DNA of 64,000 nucleotides from assembly GCF_937616625.2 (NCBI RefSeq), contig NC_065573.1:21715001-21779000 (forward strand). The letters are read 5' to 3'. This document shows positions 47,430 to 59,070 of this stretch, piece after piece. The notes under the pieces were generated by a model. The model saw nothing but the letters and a program-made list of their open reading frames with translations, searched no databases and had not been told where the DNA came from. Numbering within the stretch: the first letter of the stretch is position 1; the number at the start of each line of letters is the position of its first letter. A program made the position numbers and the translations under genes. Origin of the DNA: Mercurialis annua (taxonomy: Eukaryota; Streptophyta; Magnoliopsida; Malpighiales; Euphorbiaceae).

Positions 47430-47476
47430 TATATGAAATAATTTCTATTTTTTGTCAATAATTAACTGTATTTATA

Positions 47477-47983
47477 CTCCCTCCACTCTATAATATTTCA
47501 ATCAAACTAAAAGATAGGTATTCCTATTAATTTGGAGATAATTTAGTTATTTTTTACATACTAAAAATTAAATTGGAGATAATATAGCTTCCTATTCTAA
47601 TTAGGAATTTAATTACAATAGTGATTAATTAAATAATTAATTAGTTAATGACTATAAAACCTTTATTTAATAGTAAATTAAAAAGGATTATTCAGTAAAT
47701 TTGTCTGTCCCCTCCCCCCCGATCCGTGCTTTTATATATAGTATAGATATAGATGGGTAATTTGGAAGTTATAGATTAAGACCACCTTGAATCATTAAAT
47801 TGACAATTATTTATAGACAAATAAAATTGACTAAATGGACAATTAGAAAAACGAAAGGAGTAGTAACAAATATAAATAAATTTTAATATAGAATTAAATT
47901 AATAAATGTATTTATAAATTAAAATAAATAAATTATTTTTTTAATTTTTATATTAAAGCTAAATACGATTAGATCGGAGGGAG
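47477..47983. mobile_element. Stowaway-like MITE, diverged
   Basis: TA|CTCCCTCCACTCTA on the left and GATCGGAGGGAG|TA on the right form imperfect inverted ends, about 507 bp apart. The interior is AT-rich without a coding frame. The pairing of these two ends is likely but not certain, because the cluster is dense. Confidence 0.5.
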
Positions 47984-48320
47984 TATTTATTATGAAGATG
48001 AGGGAGTATTATTTTCTAAATGAACATAGATTTCTCCCCTAGCTAGTGTAGTTAACTACTGTAATGGTCCAAACTTTTTTGCCATGTTTTCCTCTCCGAA
48101 ATGTCGAAAAACTTTAATGCAATTTCATGAAAATCTCGAGAGAGAGAGAAAACGACAATTAGTTTGTATTTTTTCTAAGGAAATGTTACTCATAGTGTTT
48201 TTTTTTTTTTATGAAATACTCATAGTGTTAATCTCACTCAATTATATTAAGTCTACAAATTTACAGAATTAAACTGCACATATTTAATTTATTTGAATGT
48301 GATCTTCCCTTATATAAATA

Positions 48321-48964
48321 CTCCCTCTATTTTATTAGGTGTTTATTTAGTTAAAATTGTATATATCAAAATAGTGCTCTTTTTATCTTAATTTATAAAA
48401 AGAAACAATAATATAACCTATTAGTTAATAAATATTTTTAAATTAAAATACATGCCTCCGTTCTTTTTTACTCCCTCTGTCCAATTTTAATTGAAAAAAA
48501 TTTCATTGCACATTATTTAAAAAAATTTAGTAACTTTACTTTTCTATCCTCATATTATATTAAATGCTTCACCACTTTTTAAAAATATGCTTTTAAAATG
48601 CATTAATTAAAGAGGGTAAAAGAAGAAAAATAGTGTGAAACGTATTTTATAAATAGAAGTTATCAATAGAATGGGAGATCCAAAATAAAAAATTTGTTCA
48701 ATTAAAATGAGACGGAGAGAGTAGTTATCTATTTAATTTAGCCAAATGAATTTGTTTGTATTTACTTGTCCATTTAGAATTTTAAAATGACTTTAACTAT
48801 TATTTTTCAAATTTATCCCTTCCTAATAAATGACTCTATAACTCAAGCATTTATTAAAAAGTAAGGTTATATTAGTATTAGCTCCTATAATTTAAGACAA
48901 AAGGTCTATTTTCTTAATATGTGTAATTTTGGCTAAATGGACAACTAAATAAAAATAGAGGGAG
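48321..48964. mobile_element. Stowaway-like MITE (outer) interrupted by another
   Basis: The left end TA|CTCCCTCTATTTTATTAGG and the right end AAAAATAGAGGGAG|TA are inverted, and TTTAGTT words recur in both arms. The element at 48471-48721 sits inside it; without that insert it would be about 390 bp. Confidence 0.7.
48471..48721. mobile_element. Stowaway-like MITE nested in the preceding one
   Basis: TA|CTCCCTCTGTCCAATTTTAA on the left and AATTAAAATGAGACGGAGAGAG|TA, written as its end words, on the right are inverted over about 25 bp with few mismatches. It is 251 bp and flanked by TA. Confidence 0.75.
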
Positions 48965-49141
48965 TACTCATTCATTATGGATAGGTAAATTTGGAAGATA
49001 ATAGCTAAAATCGCATTGAAATTTTAAATGGGCAACTAATTAGAGGCAAATATATTTTAATAGTAGAAAAATTTCGTAGTTGAATTTCATGGAACTGAGG
49101 TGGAATAATATATCTATCATTTATGAGGAAGAAGACAACTA

Positions 49142-49395
49142 CTCCTTCCGGTCCTTAATATTTATCGCATTGGCTTGCTACAAAAATTAAGACATATTTA
49201 CCAAGTTATCTCTATTTTAAAATTTGTTAGTAACATTTATAACTACTATTTTTGTTGTGTTGTTATATTCCTTCAACAAATTTATTAAGGGAAAACTTAG
49301 AAAAATAACAATTAATGCTCTCTTAATATGTTAAAGTGATATATTATGAAACAAACAAAAATTCAAATGCGAAAAATATTATAGACCGGATAGAG
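49142..49395. mobile_element. Stowaway-like MITE, diverged member of the 50.2-kb family
   Basis: TA|CTCCTTCCGGTCCTTAATA on the left and TATTATAGACCGGATAGAG|TA on the right are inverted ends with a few mismatches. Both arms share TTATCGCATT/AATGCGAAAA with the MITE at 50205-50488, so the two are family members. Length is 254 bp. Confidence 0.78.
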
Positions 49396-50204
49396 TATTT
49401 ATAGTTATCCGACTTAAGCTAATGGATCATGACTATATATATCCAGTAATCAAACGGTACATATAAATTTTATATTTTTATTTTTGGAACTATGATATAG
49501 ATATATGAAATTGATAGTTATAAAAAAAATCCCATATTTCAAAATAAATAAATTATATTTTGATAATGATAGAAGAGTCTTTTTTATTCATGAATTATTA
49601 TGGCAAAATCAATAATGTACAATTTATTTATTAAAATAAAATAAATTCAAAATTTATAAAATAATGTTAAATATATCTATTATTTAAATATTGCATTTCA
49701 TTTTTTATTTATTTATTTAATAAATCAAATTCAATTTTTGTGGATCATTTTTTTTCTTTTTTGATAATTTATGATAGAGACAAACCCTAGATATAGCCGT
49801 TTAATCTGCGGGCTTTTACTTGTCGAAACCTTGGAAGAAACCAAAACATTTTTGCTTTCTGGAAACAATAACAAATTGTATTGGCTTGGTATAAATCAGA
49901 TTAAAATAACCCATGCATTTTCCAAGAAATTTAATTAATTACCACCAAAATTTGTGATCGATGAATCAGTAGTATAGAAGTTGGTGTCCTAGCTTTTACT
50001 CAAGTCTTTGCATTAATTTCCTTTTGCTTGATTCTATGAAGATGTTCAGTTCTTTTTCTTTTTCAGTAAAATGATTATGAATACATATCAATACATGAAT
50101 GAATTAACATTAATTTGCCTCCTTTAATTTGTAGGCCAGGCATAATCAGCACAAATCTTGATTCTTCTAACAATTTGCGCTTTAAATTCTCCAATTTTTA
50201 TTTA

Positions 50205-50488
50205 CTCCCTCCGATCCATAATATTTGTCGCATTTGGCTTTAACACAAGAACTAAGAAAACAATTAATATGTCTTAATTTATAAACACTTTTACTAAATT
50301 AACCCTACATTGAAACTTGATTACATTTATTACTACCATTTTTATTTGTTTGTTGTATTCTTTCAATAAATTAATGGGGGGCAAACATGAAAAAATAGCA
50401 ATTAATGCTCTCTTAATATTATAACATGACAAATATTATGGACCAAAAAAATTTATCAAATGCGACAAATATTATGGACCGGAGGGAG
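50205..50488. mobile_element. Stowaway-like MITE with near-perfect ends
   Basis: CTCCCTCCGATCCATAATA at the left and its inverted partner TATTATGGACCGGAGGGAG at the right match over about 31 of 32 bp. TA flanks both sides. The clean ends suggest a younger copy than its neighbours. Confidence 0.85.
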
Positions 50489-50667
50489 TATCAAAGAATG
50501 CAAATTAAAGTATGATTTTCAATTTTTATTAGTAATAATGTATGATTTTCAATTTTTATTTATACATCACATTTTTTCTAATTGTATGCTTTTATCCCCT
50601 GTATTTTAAAGTTAATGATTTTACTCTGTTATCACAACATTATCATAATTTTATTATAGTTTTATTA

Positions 50668-50761
50668 CTCCCTCCGTCCCACAAAGATATGCCATTTAGA
50701 TAAACACAAAGTTTAAGAAAAATATAGTTAAGTTTGTTAAAATTAGGTTCTTTTATTGAAC
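50668..50761. mobile_element. left half of a Stowaway-like element split by element D
   Basis: TA|CTCCCTCCGTCCCACAAAG begins this 94-bp remnant, which stops at the D LTR. Its inverted partner end lies at 62225-62250, beyond element D. Confidence 0.78.
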
Positions 50762-52902
50762 TGTCACGACCCAATTTCGTGGATCGTGACCGGCGCTAGG
50801 ATATGGGTATGGTCGTACCAAAACCCGTAGCAAGCCTTGCGGAAAAACAATAAACAATATAAATAACTTAAATATCTGGAAAGTTTAACAGCATGCCTTA
50901 TATATAAAAATAAATAATCCGGAGTGAACATGCCAATAAATAATCGAGCAAATCGATAATCCCAAAGTATAACAATCCAATGAAATAAATAACTAGTTCT
51001 ACTGCGGTCTAAGAGTTCGAAAAAAATAGAAACTAGTTTAATAACATAAAAACCTCCGAGGAATCAAAAGAATCGGAGTGGACCAGCTTTCAAATCATAA
51101 ACCTGGAAAATTTGGGAAAACAACGGGGTCAGATATACTGAGATGAGTTCGCAATACTATTTACATTTATTAAGTTTAAAACCCTTAAATCAAAACATTT
51201 TTATACTAATATAATATGATTATGGAAAAACAGTATTGAAATGATCCCGGCGTAAGTATGACATAGCATACCGATAAACCCAGAGTGGACGGGAACAAAT
51301 CCTCGTCAAATAAATATACCAGCGTGAGCAAGACTTTAGTCTGCCGTTTCCCAGAGTACTTACCGGTGCACACAGTCTCGATACAAGCCTATCGAGTAGC
51401 TCGTTTCAATCCAGTTCCATAATCCGTAAAAACAGTTCGCAAACATTTATAATATTAAAATAAATTGCGGTACTTAATAAAGCGGTAAATAGCACTACAA
51501 ACTCACTGCTTGCTTATCCACGTGATCTTGGCAAACAGCTAACCCTGCGTAGACTCCGAAGCACGAGCAGTCGACGGGTCTAAAATAATAAATAGGTTAA
51601 AATCCGTTGACCCCTAACTCTAAGATCACTAGACACCACGTAGGACTAGCGCAATTAAATAACCAGATAAATCACAGAGAAACACAATCCTCAAATAAAA
51701 TGTAATGCCGTAATTAATTCAAGACTATTGAGTTCGTATTTAAATTCAATCCGAAAATATTATTAAAATAATATTTAATTAATAAATAAAATCAATTCCT
51801 CAAATAGTGGGTTAGCCGAGTTTTCAAAACTACCAAGCTAAACCCACATGTCGGTGACCCAAGTCCAAACCGACCCAACTAATATTCCAGAGTTTATAAA
51901 CCACAGTTTATAATCAATATTAAATAAAATATTAATTAATATAAAAATAGAACTCAATAGCTTGAAACCCAAGTAATTAATTATTACCGGCAAATATCTC
52001 AATTAACTAAATAACAAAATAAGGTAAAAATATGACTTTAATCTCAAAGGCATTCTAAATCAAAATCTTAAATTATCGATTAATTAATAATTAATCACAA
52101 TTATTAATTAATTTTTTTAAATATTCAAATATTATTTTTATGCCTAAAATAATATAATCAATTTGACAAACTTTCAAGTTAAATAAAATCCCCAAAACTT
52201 ATTTAGTATAGTCAATATATAATATTTAAGTATAAACTATTATAAAATTAATATTTAGTTTAAACTTAAAATATTAATGCCCGAAGTAAATTTCAAATAT
52301 AAATAACAATATTATTTAAAACGTTAATTAATAAGTCAAAACCAATTTCGTAATTTGAAATCAAAAGTCAATATCAAATAGTTAAAAGATAAGTTTAGGA
52401 ACTATTATATTTTTGTCACAAAAACTTAATGATCAAAACCACCCATTAGCCAAAAAGGAAACAATTCTTCCAATCACCAAAGGACACATCATCACCCTCA
52501 AGCTTACAAACTCAATTAACACATTCATAGTTGCAGAAACCGAATTTGATAATTTGCAACCATAACAATCAATTTTTTCATGGCTTTTTAACAAATTTAC
52601 ACAATCTCACATTGCTTAACTATAAACCTCAACAACTTGAAGATTTCCGTAACCCAAGCTAATCAACAATCAATCTCCCAAAGACACACAGTAATCAAAT
52701 TCCCAGAACAACAAAAGAGTTCAAGAACAACCGAAATTTTAATTAATGAGAAATCAAAACGACAAGCTAATAACCATACCAAACCATTTACAGATCATTA
52801 AATCATGAAATAATAGTCATAACACAGTAGAAACTCATGTAAGCAATCCTCATCAAATGGCAGAAACATTCACGTAAGTAGAACCAAATAACATGTAAAA
52901 AC

Positions 52903-53275
52903 GATGAGACGGCGGCGACTAAAACGGGTTGATTTACGTACCGTTTGGCAAAAAACGAAGAGCAAAGTCGAAGGGGAATGAGTCTACTACCACTGGGAGG
53001 AAACGGAACTGAAATCGATCTAGAAACGGCTACGAACGAATCAAATTAGTAAACTGTCGCTATTGAATCCAAAATAGAATTTTCACAAAATCGATGAAAC
53101 GGCAACAGCTAAAACGGGAGAAATAACGTACCGTTTTACGAAACAAAAATTGGGATTTGTAGATACGTGAGTCTTCTATCTCTGGAAGGAAACGGAACCT
53201 ATTTCGGCTCAGAAACGATAGAGAAATCAGTGATGAACGGAGACGTCGTTTATTGATCAAAACTGAATTCAAATT
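52903..53275 (-). repeat. diverged tandem duplication with splice-donor-like GGTACGT in the D LTR
   Basis: Two units of about 185-190 bp (52903-53092 and 53093-53275) share, on the plus strand, GATGARACGGC, CTAAAACGGG, ACGTACCGTTT, TGAGTCT and GGAAACGGAAC in the same order. On the minus strand each unit has AAACGGTACGT, which looks like a 5' splice site. The same duplication is in the other LTR at about 61212-61585. Confidence 0.75.
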
Positions 53276-53478
53276 AAAACTTACCAAGGATTTTTTTCAC
53301 TTAACTTTGGTTGATGATTTCGGAATGAATTCTCAGCGAAATTGAGTAATTAAAGAGGCTAGGGTTTGTATGAAGTGTGGTGATGAATTAGGGTTAGGAA
53401 AATTAGAGTTTAATACGCTGCAATTAGGTTAGAAAGTTGCCCAAAGTACCCTTCCCCGCTGCCAAAAGAAAAAGGAAC

Positions 53479-53545
53479 GTCTCGTTCGAGACTTTCAAGT
53501 CTCGAACGAGACACTACGTATTGATCAGGTCTCTTTTGAGACCTG
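53479..53545. other. two hairpins in the D LTR
   Basis: GTCTCGTTCGAGACTT and AAGTCTCGAACGAGAC (53479-53494, 53497-53512) form a perfect 16-bp stem with a 2-nt loop. CAGGTCTC/GAGACCTG (53526-53533, 53538-53545) forms an 8-bp stem with a TTTT loop. Both contain GTCTC/GAGAC. The first is repeated perfectly in the other LTR at 61787-61820. They lie about 170-230 bp into the U3 side. Confidence 0.85.
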
Positions 53546-53711
53546 GTTCAATACTGATGGTTCAACCATTTTGATTGAACCAAAAGTAAGGGAACCAAAA
53601 CCCGGACCAAAAAAAAACCGAACCAAAGATCAAACCACAAATCGAACCACCAAACCGAAAAAAAATCTGTAACTTATAAAATTAAATATCGAAATTTTAC
53701 GGGGTATTACA

Positions 53712-53720
53712 TTCTCCCCA
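53712..53720 (-). other. polypurine tract of element D
   Basis: TGGGGAGAA on the minus strand directly precedes the 3' LTR. Upstream lies AAATTCGAGGACGAATTTTT, as in B and C. Confidence 0.88.
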
Positions 53721-53830
53721 ACTTATTAAAAATTCGTCCTCGAATTTAACACAATAAACACATAGCACTTAAGATAACAAAAAAACAAATAAAGCTCACA
53801 AAATTTCACACAACAATTAATTTTCGTACC

Positions 53831-56800
53831 TCAAGGAAAAAGAAAAGGATAGCGACTCCGCATATCCGACTCGGTCTCCCAAGTGCACTCCTCAATAGAA
53901 TGGTTCCGCCAAAGAACCTTGACCATCGGAATCTCCTTACTCTGTAACTTACGAACCTGTGTATCAACAATCTCTACAGGCTGCTCCTCGTAAGATAGCT
54001 CATGGTCAATCTCAACACTCTGGGGTACTATCACGTGAGAAGGATCAGAAATACACTTCCTCAACATGGAAATGTGAAACACAGGGTGAACCAACGACAT
54101 ATCTGGTGGCAACGCTAACTTGTACGCCACTGCACCAATACGCTCAATGATCTCATACGGACCAACATATCTCGGTGCTAACTTCCCCTTAACACCAAAA
54201 CGCACAACGCCCTTCATAGGCGAAACCCGAAGAAACACGAAATCTCCAACCCGAAACTCCATGTCTTTCCTCTTCGGATCAGCATAACTCTTATGCCGAC
54301 TAAACGCTGTCTCCAATCTCCGCTTGATCAACGGTACCTTCTCTGAGGTAATCTGAATAATCTCTGCTCCCGAGAGCTTGCGCTCGCCAACCTCCTCCCA
54401 ACAGATAGGAGATCGACACTTGCGCCCGTACAAGGCCTCATAAGGTGCCATCTCGATACTAGCATGGTAACTGTTGTTGTAGGAAAACTCAATCAAAGGC
54501 AAATGAGTATCCCAGCTACCCTGAAAATCCAGAACACACATCCTGAGCATGTCCTCCAAGGTCTGAATAGTCCTCTCAGACTGACCGTCAGTCTGAGGAT
54601 GAAAAGCAGTACTGAAATCCAATCTCGTACCCAAAGATTCCTGCATCGCTTTCCAAAACCGAGAGGTGAAAACTGAACCTCTGTCCGAAACTATCGACAC
54701 GGGTACACCATGGAGACTCACAATCCGATCGATGTACAACTGTGCCAACTTCGAAGCCTGGTAAGTAACCTTGATCGGTAAGAAGTGAGCTGACTTGGTC
54801 AAACGGTCAACTATCACCCAAATCGAATCATACCCCAGTCGGGTACGTGGCAAACCAACCACAAAATCCATAGCGATTCGCTCCCATTTCCATTCTGGAA
54901 TAGGTAGCGGTTGCAGATATCCAAACGGTCTCTGATGCTCTAACTTTACCTGCTGGCAAGTCAAACACTTAGACACAAACTCTGCAACATCCTTTTTCAT
55001 TCCGCTCCACCAGTACATACCCTTGAGATCATGGTACATCTTGGTAGAACCCGGATGAACACTATAAGCTGACTTGTGCGCTTCTTCCAGAATCTGGTCT
55101 CTCAAACTATCCGAATCCGGAACACACAGTCGAGAACCGTACTTAAGAACTCCGTCCGCCAGAACAAACTCAGAATTCCCATCCAGATGGATCTCATCCA
55201 TAATTCGTTTCAATTGTGGATCCTCAGCTTGTGAAGCTTTGATCCTATCAATCAAAACCGGTTGCACTTGCAACTGTGCCAACAAACAGCCTCTCTGCGA
55301 AACCTGAAATCTGTACCCCGAAGCTAACAACCCATGCCACTCGCGAATCATGGGCCTCCGCCCAACCTCAGAAATATGGGCCAAACTGCCCGAAGACTTG
55401 CGACTCAACGCATCAGCTACCACATTAGCCTTGCCCGGATGGTACTGAATAGAACAATCGTAGTCTTTCAGTAACTCCAACCATCTTCGCTGCCTCAGAT
55501 TCAACTCACGCTGATCAAAGATGTACTTCAGACTCTTATGATCAGTAAAGATCTCGCAAGTCGCACCGTACAAGTAGTGCCTCCAAATCTTGAGAGCAAA
55601 AACTACAGCTGCTAACTCCAGATCATGAGTAGGATAATTCACCTCATGCTTCTTCAGCTGGCGAGAAGGATAGGCAATCACCTTACCATGTTGCATCAGA
55701 ACGCACCCCAAACCGATACGAGAAGCATCACAATACACAGTGAACCCCTCAATGCCAGATGGCAAAGCTAACACAGGAGCTGTAGTCAGAATCTCTTTGA
55801 GCTTCTCAAAGCTCGCCTCGCACTTGTCAGTCCACTCAAACTTAACACCCTTCTGTGTCAGTTTAGTCATTGGTGCAGATATTCTGGAGAAATCCTGCAC
55901 GAACCGACGGTAGTAGCCAGCTAACCCCAGAAAACTTCTGATCTCGGTAACTGACCTCGGCCTCTGCCAATCCATAACCGCCTCAATCTTCGTCGGATCA
56001 ACCTTGATCCCATCCTTTGACACCACGTGTCCTAAGAAGGTAACTTGATCCAGCCAGAATTCGCACTTCGAGAACTTAGCATACAGCTGATGCTCACGCA
56101 AGGTCTGCAGTATCGTTCTCAAGTGGAAAGCATGCTCCTCCTCACTCCGAGAATAAATCAGTATGTCATCAATAAACACAATAACGAACTGATCCAGAAA
56201 AGGCTTGAATACCCGGTTCATCATATCCATAAACGCTGCTGGTGCGTTAGTCAACCCAAAGGACATGACCAGAAACTCGAAATGCCCATACCGCGTTCTG
56301 AAAGCAGTCTTAGGCACATCGACGTCTCGAATCCGAAGTTGATGATACCCGGATCTCAAATCGACCTTTGAAAAGCACTTAGCACCCTCCAACTGGTCGA
56401 ACAAATCATCAATACGAGGGAGAGGATACCGGTTCTTGATAGTAACCTTGTTCAGCTGTCTGTAGTCAATACACAGCCGAAATGACCCATCCTTCTTCTT
56501 GACAAACAACACCGGAGCACCCCACGGAGAAGTACTCGGTCTGATAAAACCACTATCAAGCAATTCCTGTAACTGTTCCTTCAACTCTTTCAGCTCCGCA
56601 GGAGCCATCCGATACGGCGGTATCGAAATAGGAGCTGTTCCAGGAGCAACATCAATACAGAACTCGATGTCACGATCGGGTGGTAATCCAGGCAACTCCT
56701 CCGGAAACACATCAGTGAACTCATTCACTATCGGAACACTATGCACATCACCACTGTCACCCTCTAAGTCACGAACAACTGCTAAAAAGGCCTGGCAACC

Positions 56801-58714
56801 CTTGCCCATCATACGCTTGGCCTTGATCGCCGAAATTAGATTCTTAGGCGCTTCTGTCTTTTCCCCTTGGAAGGAAAAAGGCATATCACCCGGAATCCCA
56901 AACAATACCGACTTCCCTCGACAATCGATAGATGCAAAATGGCGTGAAAGCCAATCCATCCCCAAGATGACATCAAAAGTCAATACATCAAGCATAATCA
57001 AGTCTTCACTAAGCTCTCTACCATGTATAACCACAGAACAAGAAGGATAGACCACATCCACCACAACACAGTCAGACAAAGGCGTAGATACAGATAAAGG
57101 CTCTAACAACCTAGATGGTGTCACACCCAATTTAGCAGCAAAACTCGATGAAACAAAAGAGTGTGTAGCACCCGCATCAAATAAAACCAAGGCATCTACA
57201 AATGAAATGGGAATAGTACCTTGCACCACGGCGTTTGATGCACGAGCATCCTGAGGAGTCAGAGCAAATACTCTGGCCTGACCCTGACCCTGCTGCGGTG
57301 CCTGAGAAGAACTGTAACTACCCGAGCCTCTACCACCGTTCCCACGGCCACCAAAACCACGCCCTCCTGAACCACGGCCCCGCTGGCCACCAAACGAAGC
57401 GGCAGGTTGAGAATACCCTGCCGAAGGAGTGAAAACGGGCCTCTGCTGCTGAAAGAACGGCTGAGCAACACTAGCCGATGACATCTGCTGCCCAGACGAT
57501 GGACACTCCCTAGCAAAGTGACCCTGCTGGCCACAAGCATAGCAGCTACCTGGTGCAATTGTGCACTGTCCCGAATGTCTGCGCCTGCAGTTTTGACAAA
57601 ACGGAACGCTAGAAGTACCACTGTAACCGCGACCAGATCCACGGCTATTCCCACTGTAACCCGAACTGTGAGAATACGGCTGATACCCTTTTCGAACACC
57701 TCCTTTCTGACTCTTGTACTGGGAAGGCTTGTGCTGATAGCTGCTGCTACCACCCTGCTGCCCACCACTCGCCTTCTTCGTCTCAGTCATTTTCCCAAAG
57801 TGCAGTAAATTTGCCTCCATCCGACGGGCACTGTCCACTACAGCAGAAAATTCCTTGGTCGTCTCAGTCAGAAGACTAATAAAGTCAGCACCCAGACCCT
57901 TCACGTATCTATCGTTCACCCTCTGTTGTTCAGTCTGCAGATCTGGGGCAAAGCGACTAAGTCTCACGAACTCAGTAGTGTACTCGTGTACCGATCTGTC
58001 ATCTCTCTTCAGAACCAGCAGTCTGTCTCTGAAACCCTCTGTCACTGAAAACGGCAAGAAGAAAGCTCTGAATCTCGCCACAAACTGAGCCCAGGAGATG
58101 GTAGCCATGTCAGCATGAACAGAGCTTCGAAACCAGTCCCCAGCTAAACTCTTCATTGACATCTCTACCAGAACGACGGTCTGACACTCTGTAGCCTGTA
58201 GTCGCCGAGCATTCTGCTCAACCTCCTCGAGAAAATCCAGCGCGTCTCCGGAACCGTCAAACTCCGTTGGCTTCAGCCTCATGTAAGCCAATACCAGCTC
58301 CCTATCAGTGGTTCCAACACCACCAACCGCAACACCACCAGCCTGTGATGCCTGTTGCTGCACGATCTGTCCCAGCATAGCATACTGGTTCTGCATAGCG
58401 ATCTGTCCCGCCTGCAGTTGCACTTGATTATTCTGGAGTGCAGTGATCCCCGCCAGAAACGTCGTGAAGTCAAATGGATCGATAGGAGCTTGTGGTACAC
58501 CTGGTGCCTGGACGCCTGCACCACCACGTCCCCTACCTCTACCTCCAGCAGCCTGACCTCTGCCACCCCGACCTCTGCCAGCTCGGCCTCTACTGGCCGG
58601 AACTCCACCTGCACGTCCTCTGCCAACTTGAACCTCTGGTTCATGTTGGTCGACCTCAATTGACATAGCGTCATCAGCTTCAGCCTCAGCTGCAGCACGC
58701 CTACGAGTATTCAT
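53831..58714 (-). CDS. gag-pol polyprotein of element D (chromovirus)
   Basis: A single 1627-aa frame encodes all retrotransposition functions. In order: a basic Gly/Arg-rich N-terminus; gag at about 130-300 ([27 protein letters not shown]); a CCHC zinc knuckle C391-C394-H399-C404; aspartic protease with [10 protein letters not shown] (D513); and reverse transcriptase at about 700-880 with [20 protein letters not shown] and FIDD (849-850). Then follow RNase H (YCDAS, TDHKSL), integrase with its H/C zinc motif (about 1213-1253) and D1283, D1344, E1380 spaced as D,D-35-E, and a C-terminal chromodomain-like segment ([16 protein letters not shown]). No stop or frameshift is seen. I start at ATG 58714 ([10 protein letters not shown]), the usual start in this family; the frame extends seven codons upstream without an ATG. 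DAG replaces the commoner DSG/DTG at the protease site. Confidence 0.95.
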   Translation of the reverse strand: MNTRRRAAAEAEADDAMSIEVDQHEPEVQVGRGRAGGVPASRGRAGRGRGGRGQAAGGRGRGRGGAGVQAPGVPQAPIDPFDFTTFLAGITALQNNQVQLQAGQIAMQNQYAMLGQIVQQQASQAGGVAVGGVGTTDRELVLAYMRLKPTEFDGSGDALDFLEEVEQNARRLQATECQTVVLVEMSMKSLAGDWFRSSVHADMATISWAQFVARFRAFFLPFSVTEGFRDRLLVLKRDDRSVHEYTTEFVRLSRFAPDLQTEQQRVNDRYVKGLGADFISLLTETTKEFSAVVDSARRMEANLLHFGKMTETKKASGGQQGGSSSYQHKPSQYKSQKGGVRKGYQPYSHSSGYSGNSRGSGRGYSGTSSVPFCQNCRRRHSGQCTIAPGSCYACGQQGHFARECPSSGQQMSSASVAQPFFQQQRPVFTPSAGYSQPAASFGGQRGRGSGGRGFGGRGNGGRGSGSYSSSQAPQQGQGQARVFALTPQDARASNAVVQGTIPISFVDALVLFDAGATHSFVSSSFAAKLGVTPSRLLEPLSVSTPLSDCVVVDVVYPSCSVVIHGRELSEDLIMLDVLTFDVILGMDWLSRHFASIDCRGKSVLFGIPGDMPFSFQGEKTEAPKNLISAIKAKRMMGKGCQAFLAVVRDLEGDSGDVHSVPIVNEFTDVFPEELPGLPPDRDIEFCIDVAPGTAPISIPPYRMAPAELKELKEQLQELLDSGFIRPSTSPWGAPVLFVKKKDGSFRLCIDYRQLNKVTIKNRYPLPRIDDLFDQLEGAKCFSKVDLRSGYHQLRIRDVDVPKTAFRTRYGHFEFLVMSFGLTNAPAAFMDMMNRVFKPFLDQFVIVFIDDILIYSRSEEEHAFHLRTILQTLREHQLYAKFSKCEFWLDQVTFLGHVVSKDGIKVDPTKIEAVMDWQRPRSVTEIRSFLGLAGYYRRFVQDFSRISAPMTKLTQKGVKFEWTDKCEASFEKLKEILTTAPVLALPSGIEGFTVYCDASRIGLGCVLMQHGKVIAYPSRQLKKHEVNYPTHDLELAAVVFALKIWRHYLYGATCEIFTDHKSLKYIFDQRELNLRQRRWLELLKDYDCSIQYHPGKANVVADALSRKSSGSLAHISEVGRRPMIREWHGLLASGYRFQVSQRGCLLAQLQVQPVLIDRIKASQAEDPQLKRIMDEIHLDGNSEFVLADGVLKYGSRLCVPDSDSLRDQILEEAHKSAYSVHPGSTKMYHDLKGMYWWSGMKKDVAEFVSKCLTCQQVKLEHQRPFGYLQPLPIPEWKWERIAMDFVVGLPRTRLGYDSIWVIVDRLTKSAHFLPIKVTYQASKLAQLYIDRIVSLHGVPVSIVSDRGSVFTSRFWKAMQESLGTRLDFSTAFHPQTDGQSERTIQTLEDMLRMCVLDFQGSWDTHLPLIEFSYNNSYHASIEMAPYEALYGRKCRSPICWEEVGERKLSGAEIIQITSEKVPLIKRRLETAFSRHKSYADPKRKDMEFRVGDFVFLRVSPMKGVVRFGVKGKLAPRYVGPYEIIERIGAVAYKLALPPDMSLVHPVFHISMLRKCISDPSHVIVPQSVEIDHELSYEEQPVEIVDTQVRKLQSKEIPMVKVLWRNHSIEECTWETESDMRSRYPFLFP

Positions 58715-59054
58715 TCCTAAGAATGAAACAAACACTTCTCAAATAATGCCCACTTGGCAACACCCAAAGTATAATTAAACAGTTCAAAAATTAACAATTT
58801 ATCCAGAGTAATAACACAAACATTCCAGAGTAAAGCAAAAATTTCGCAAAGTAAAACATTAGTAACACATAAGACCGACTCAAACATCCCTAAAGGTGAA
58901 GGTAGAAAGTTTTAAAAACAAAGGATGACGTTTCAAAAGACAAAACTTGAATCCTAATTCCGCAGTAGATCCTATGACACAACTATAACACTTAACATGC
59001 CTTAAAGCGATAAACACGTAACATGCAAAAATTTGGCCTTATTTCGAAACTAAA

Positions 59055-59066
59055 GCTCTGATACCA
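59055..59066 (-). other. primer binding site of element D
   Basis: On the minus strand TGGTATCAGAGC lies four bases after the 5' LTR, within AAGTTGGTATCAGAGC. The sequence is identical to that in element B. Confidence 0.93.
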
Positions 59067-59070
59067 ACTT

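Larger units (their letters stand above)
50762..53711 (-). repeat. 3' LTR of element D
   Basis: The minus-strand reading begins TGTAATACCCCG and ends GGTCGTGACA. Notable parts are two hairpins near its 5' side (53479-53545) and a tandem-duplicated block (52903-53275). The terminal 80 bp resemble the LTR ends of B and C. Confidence 0.94.
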
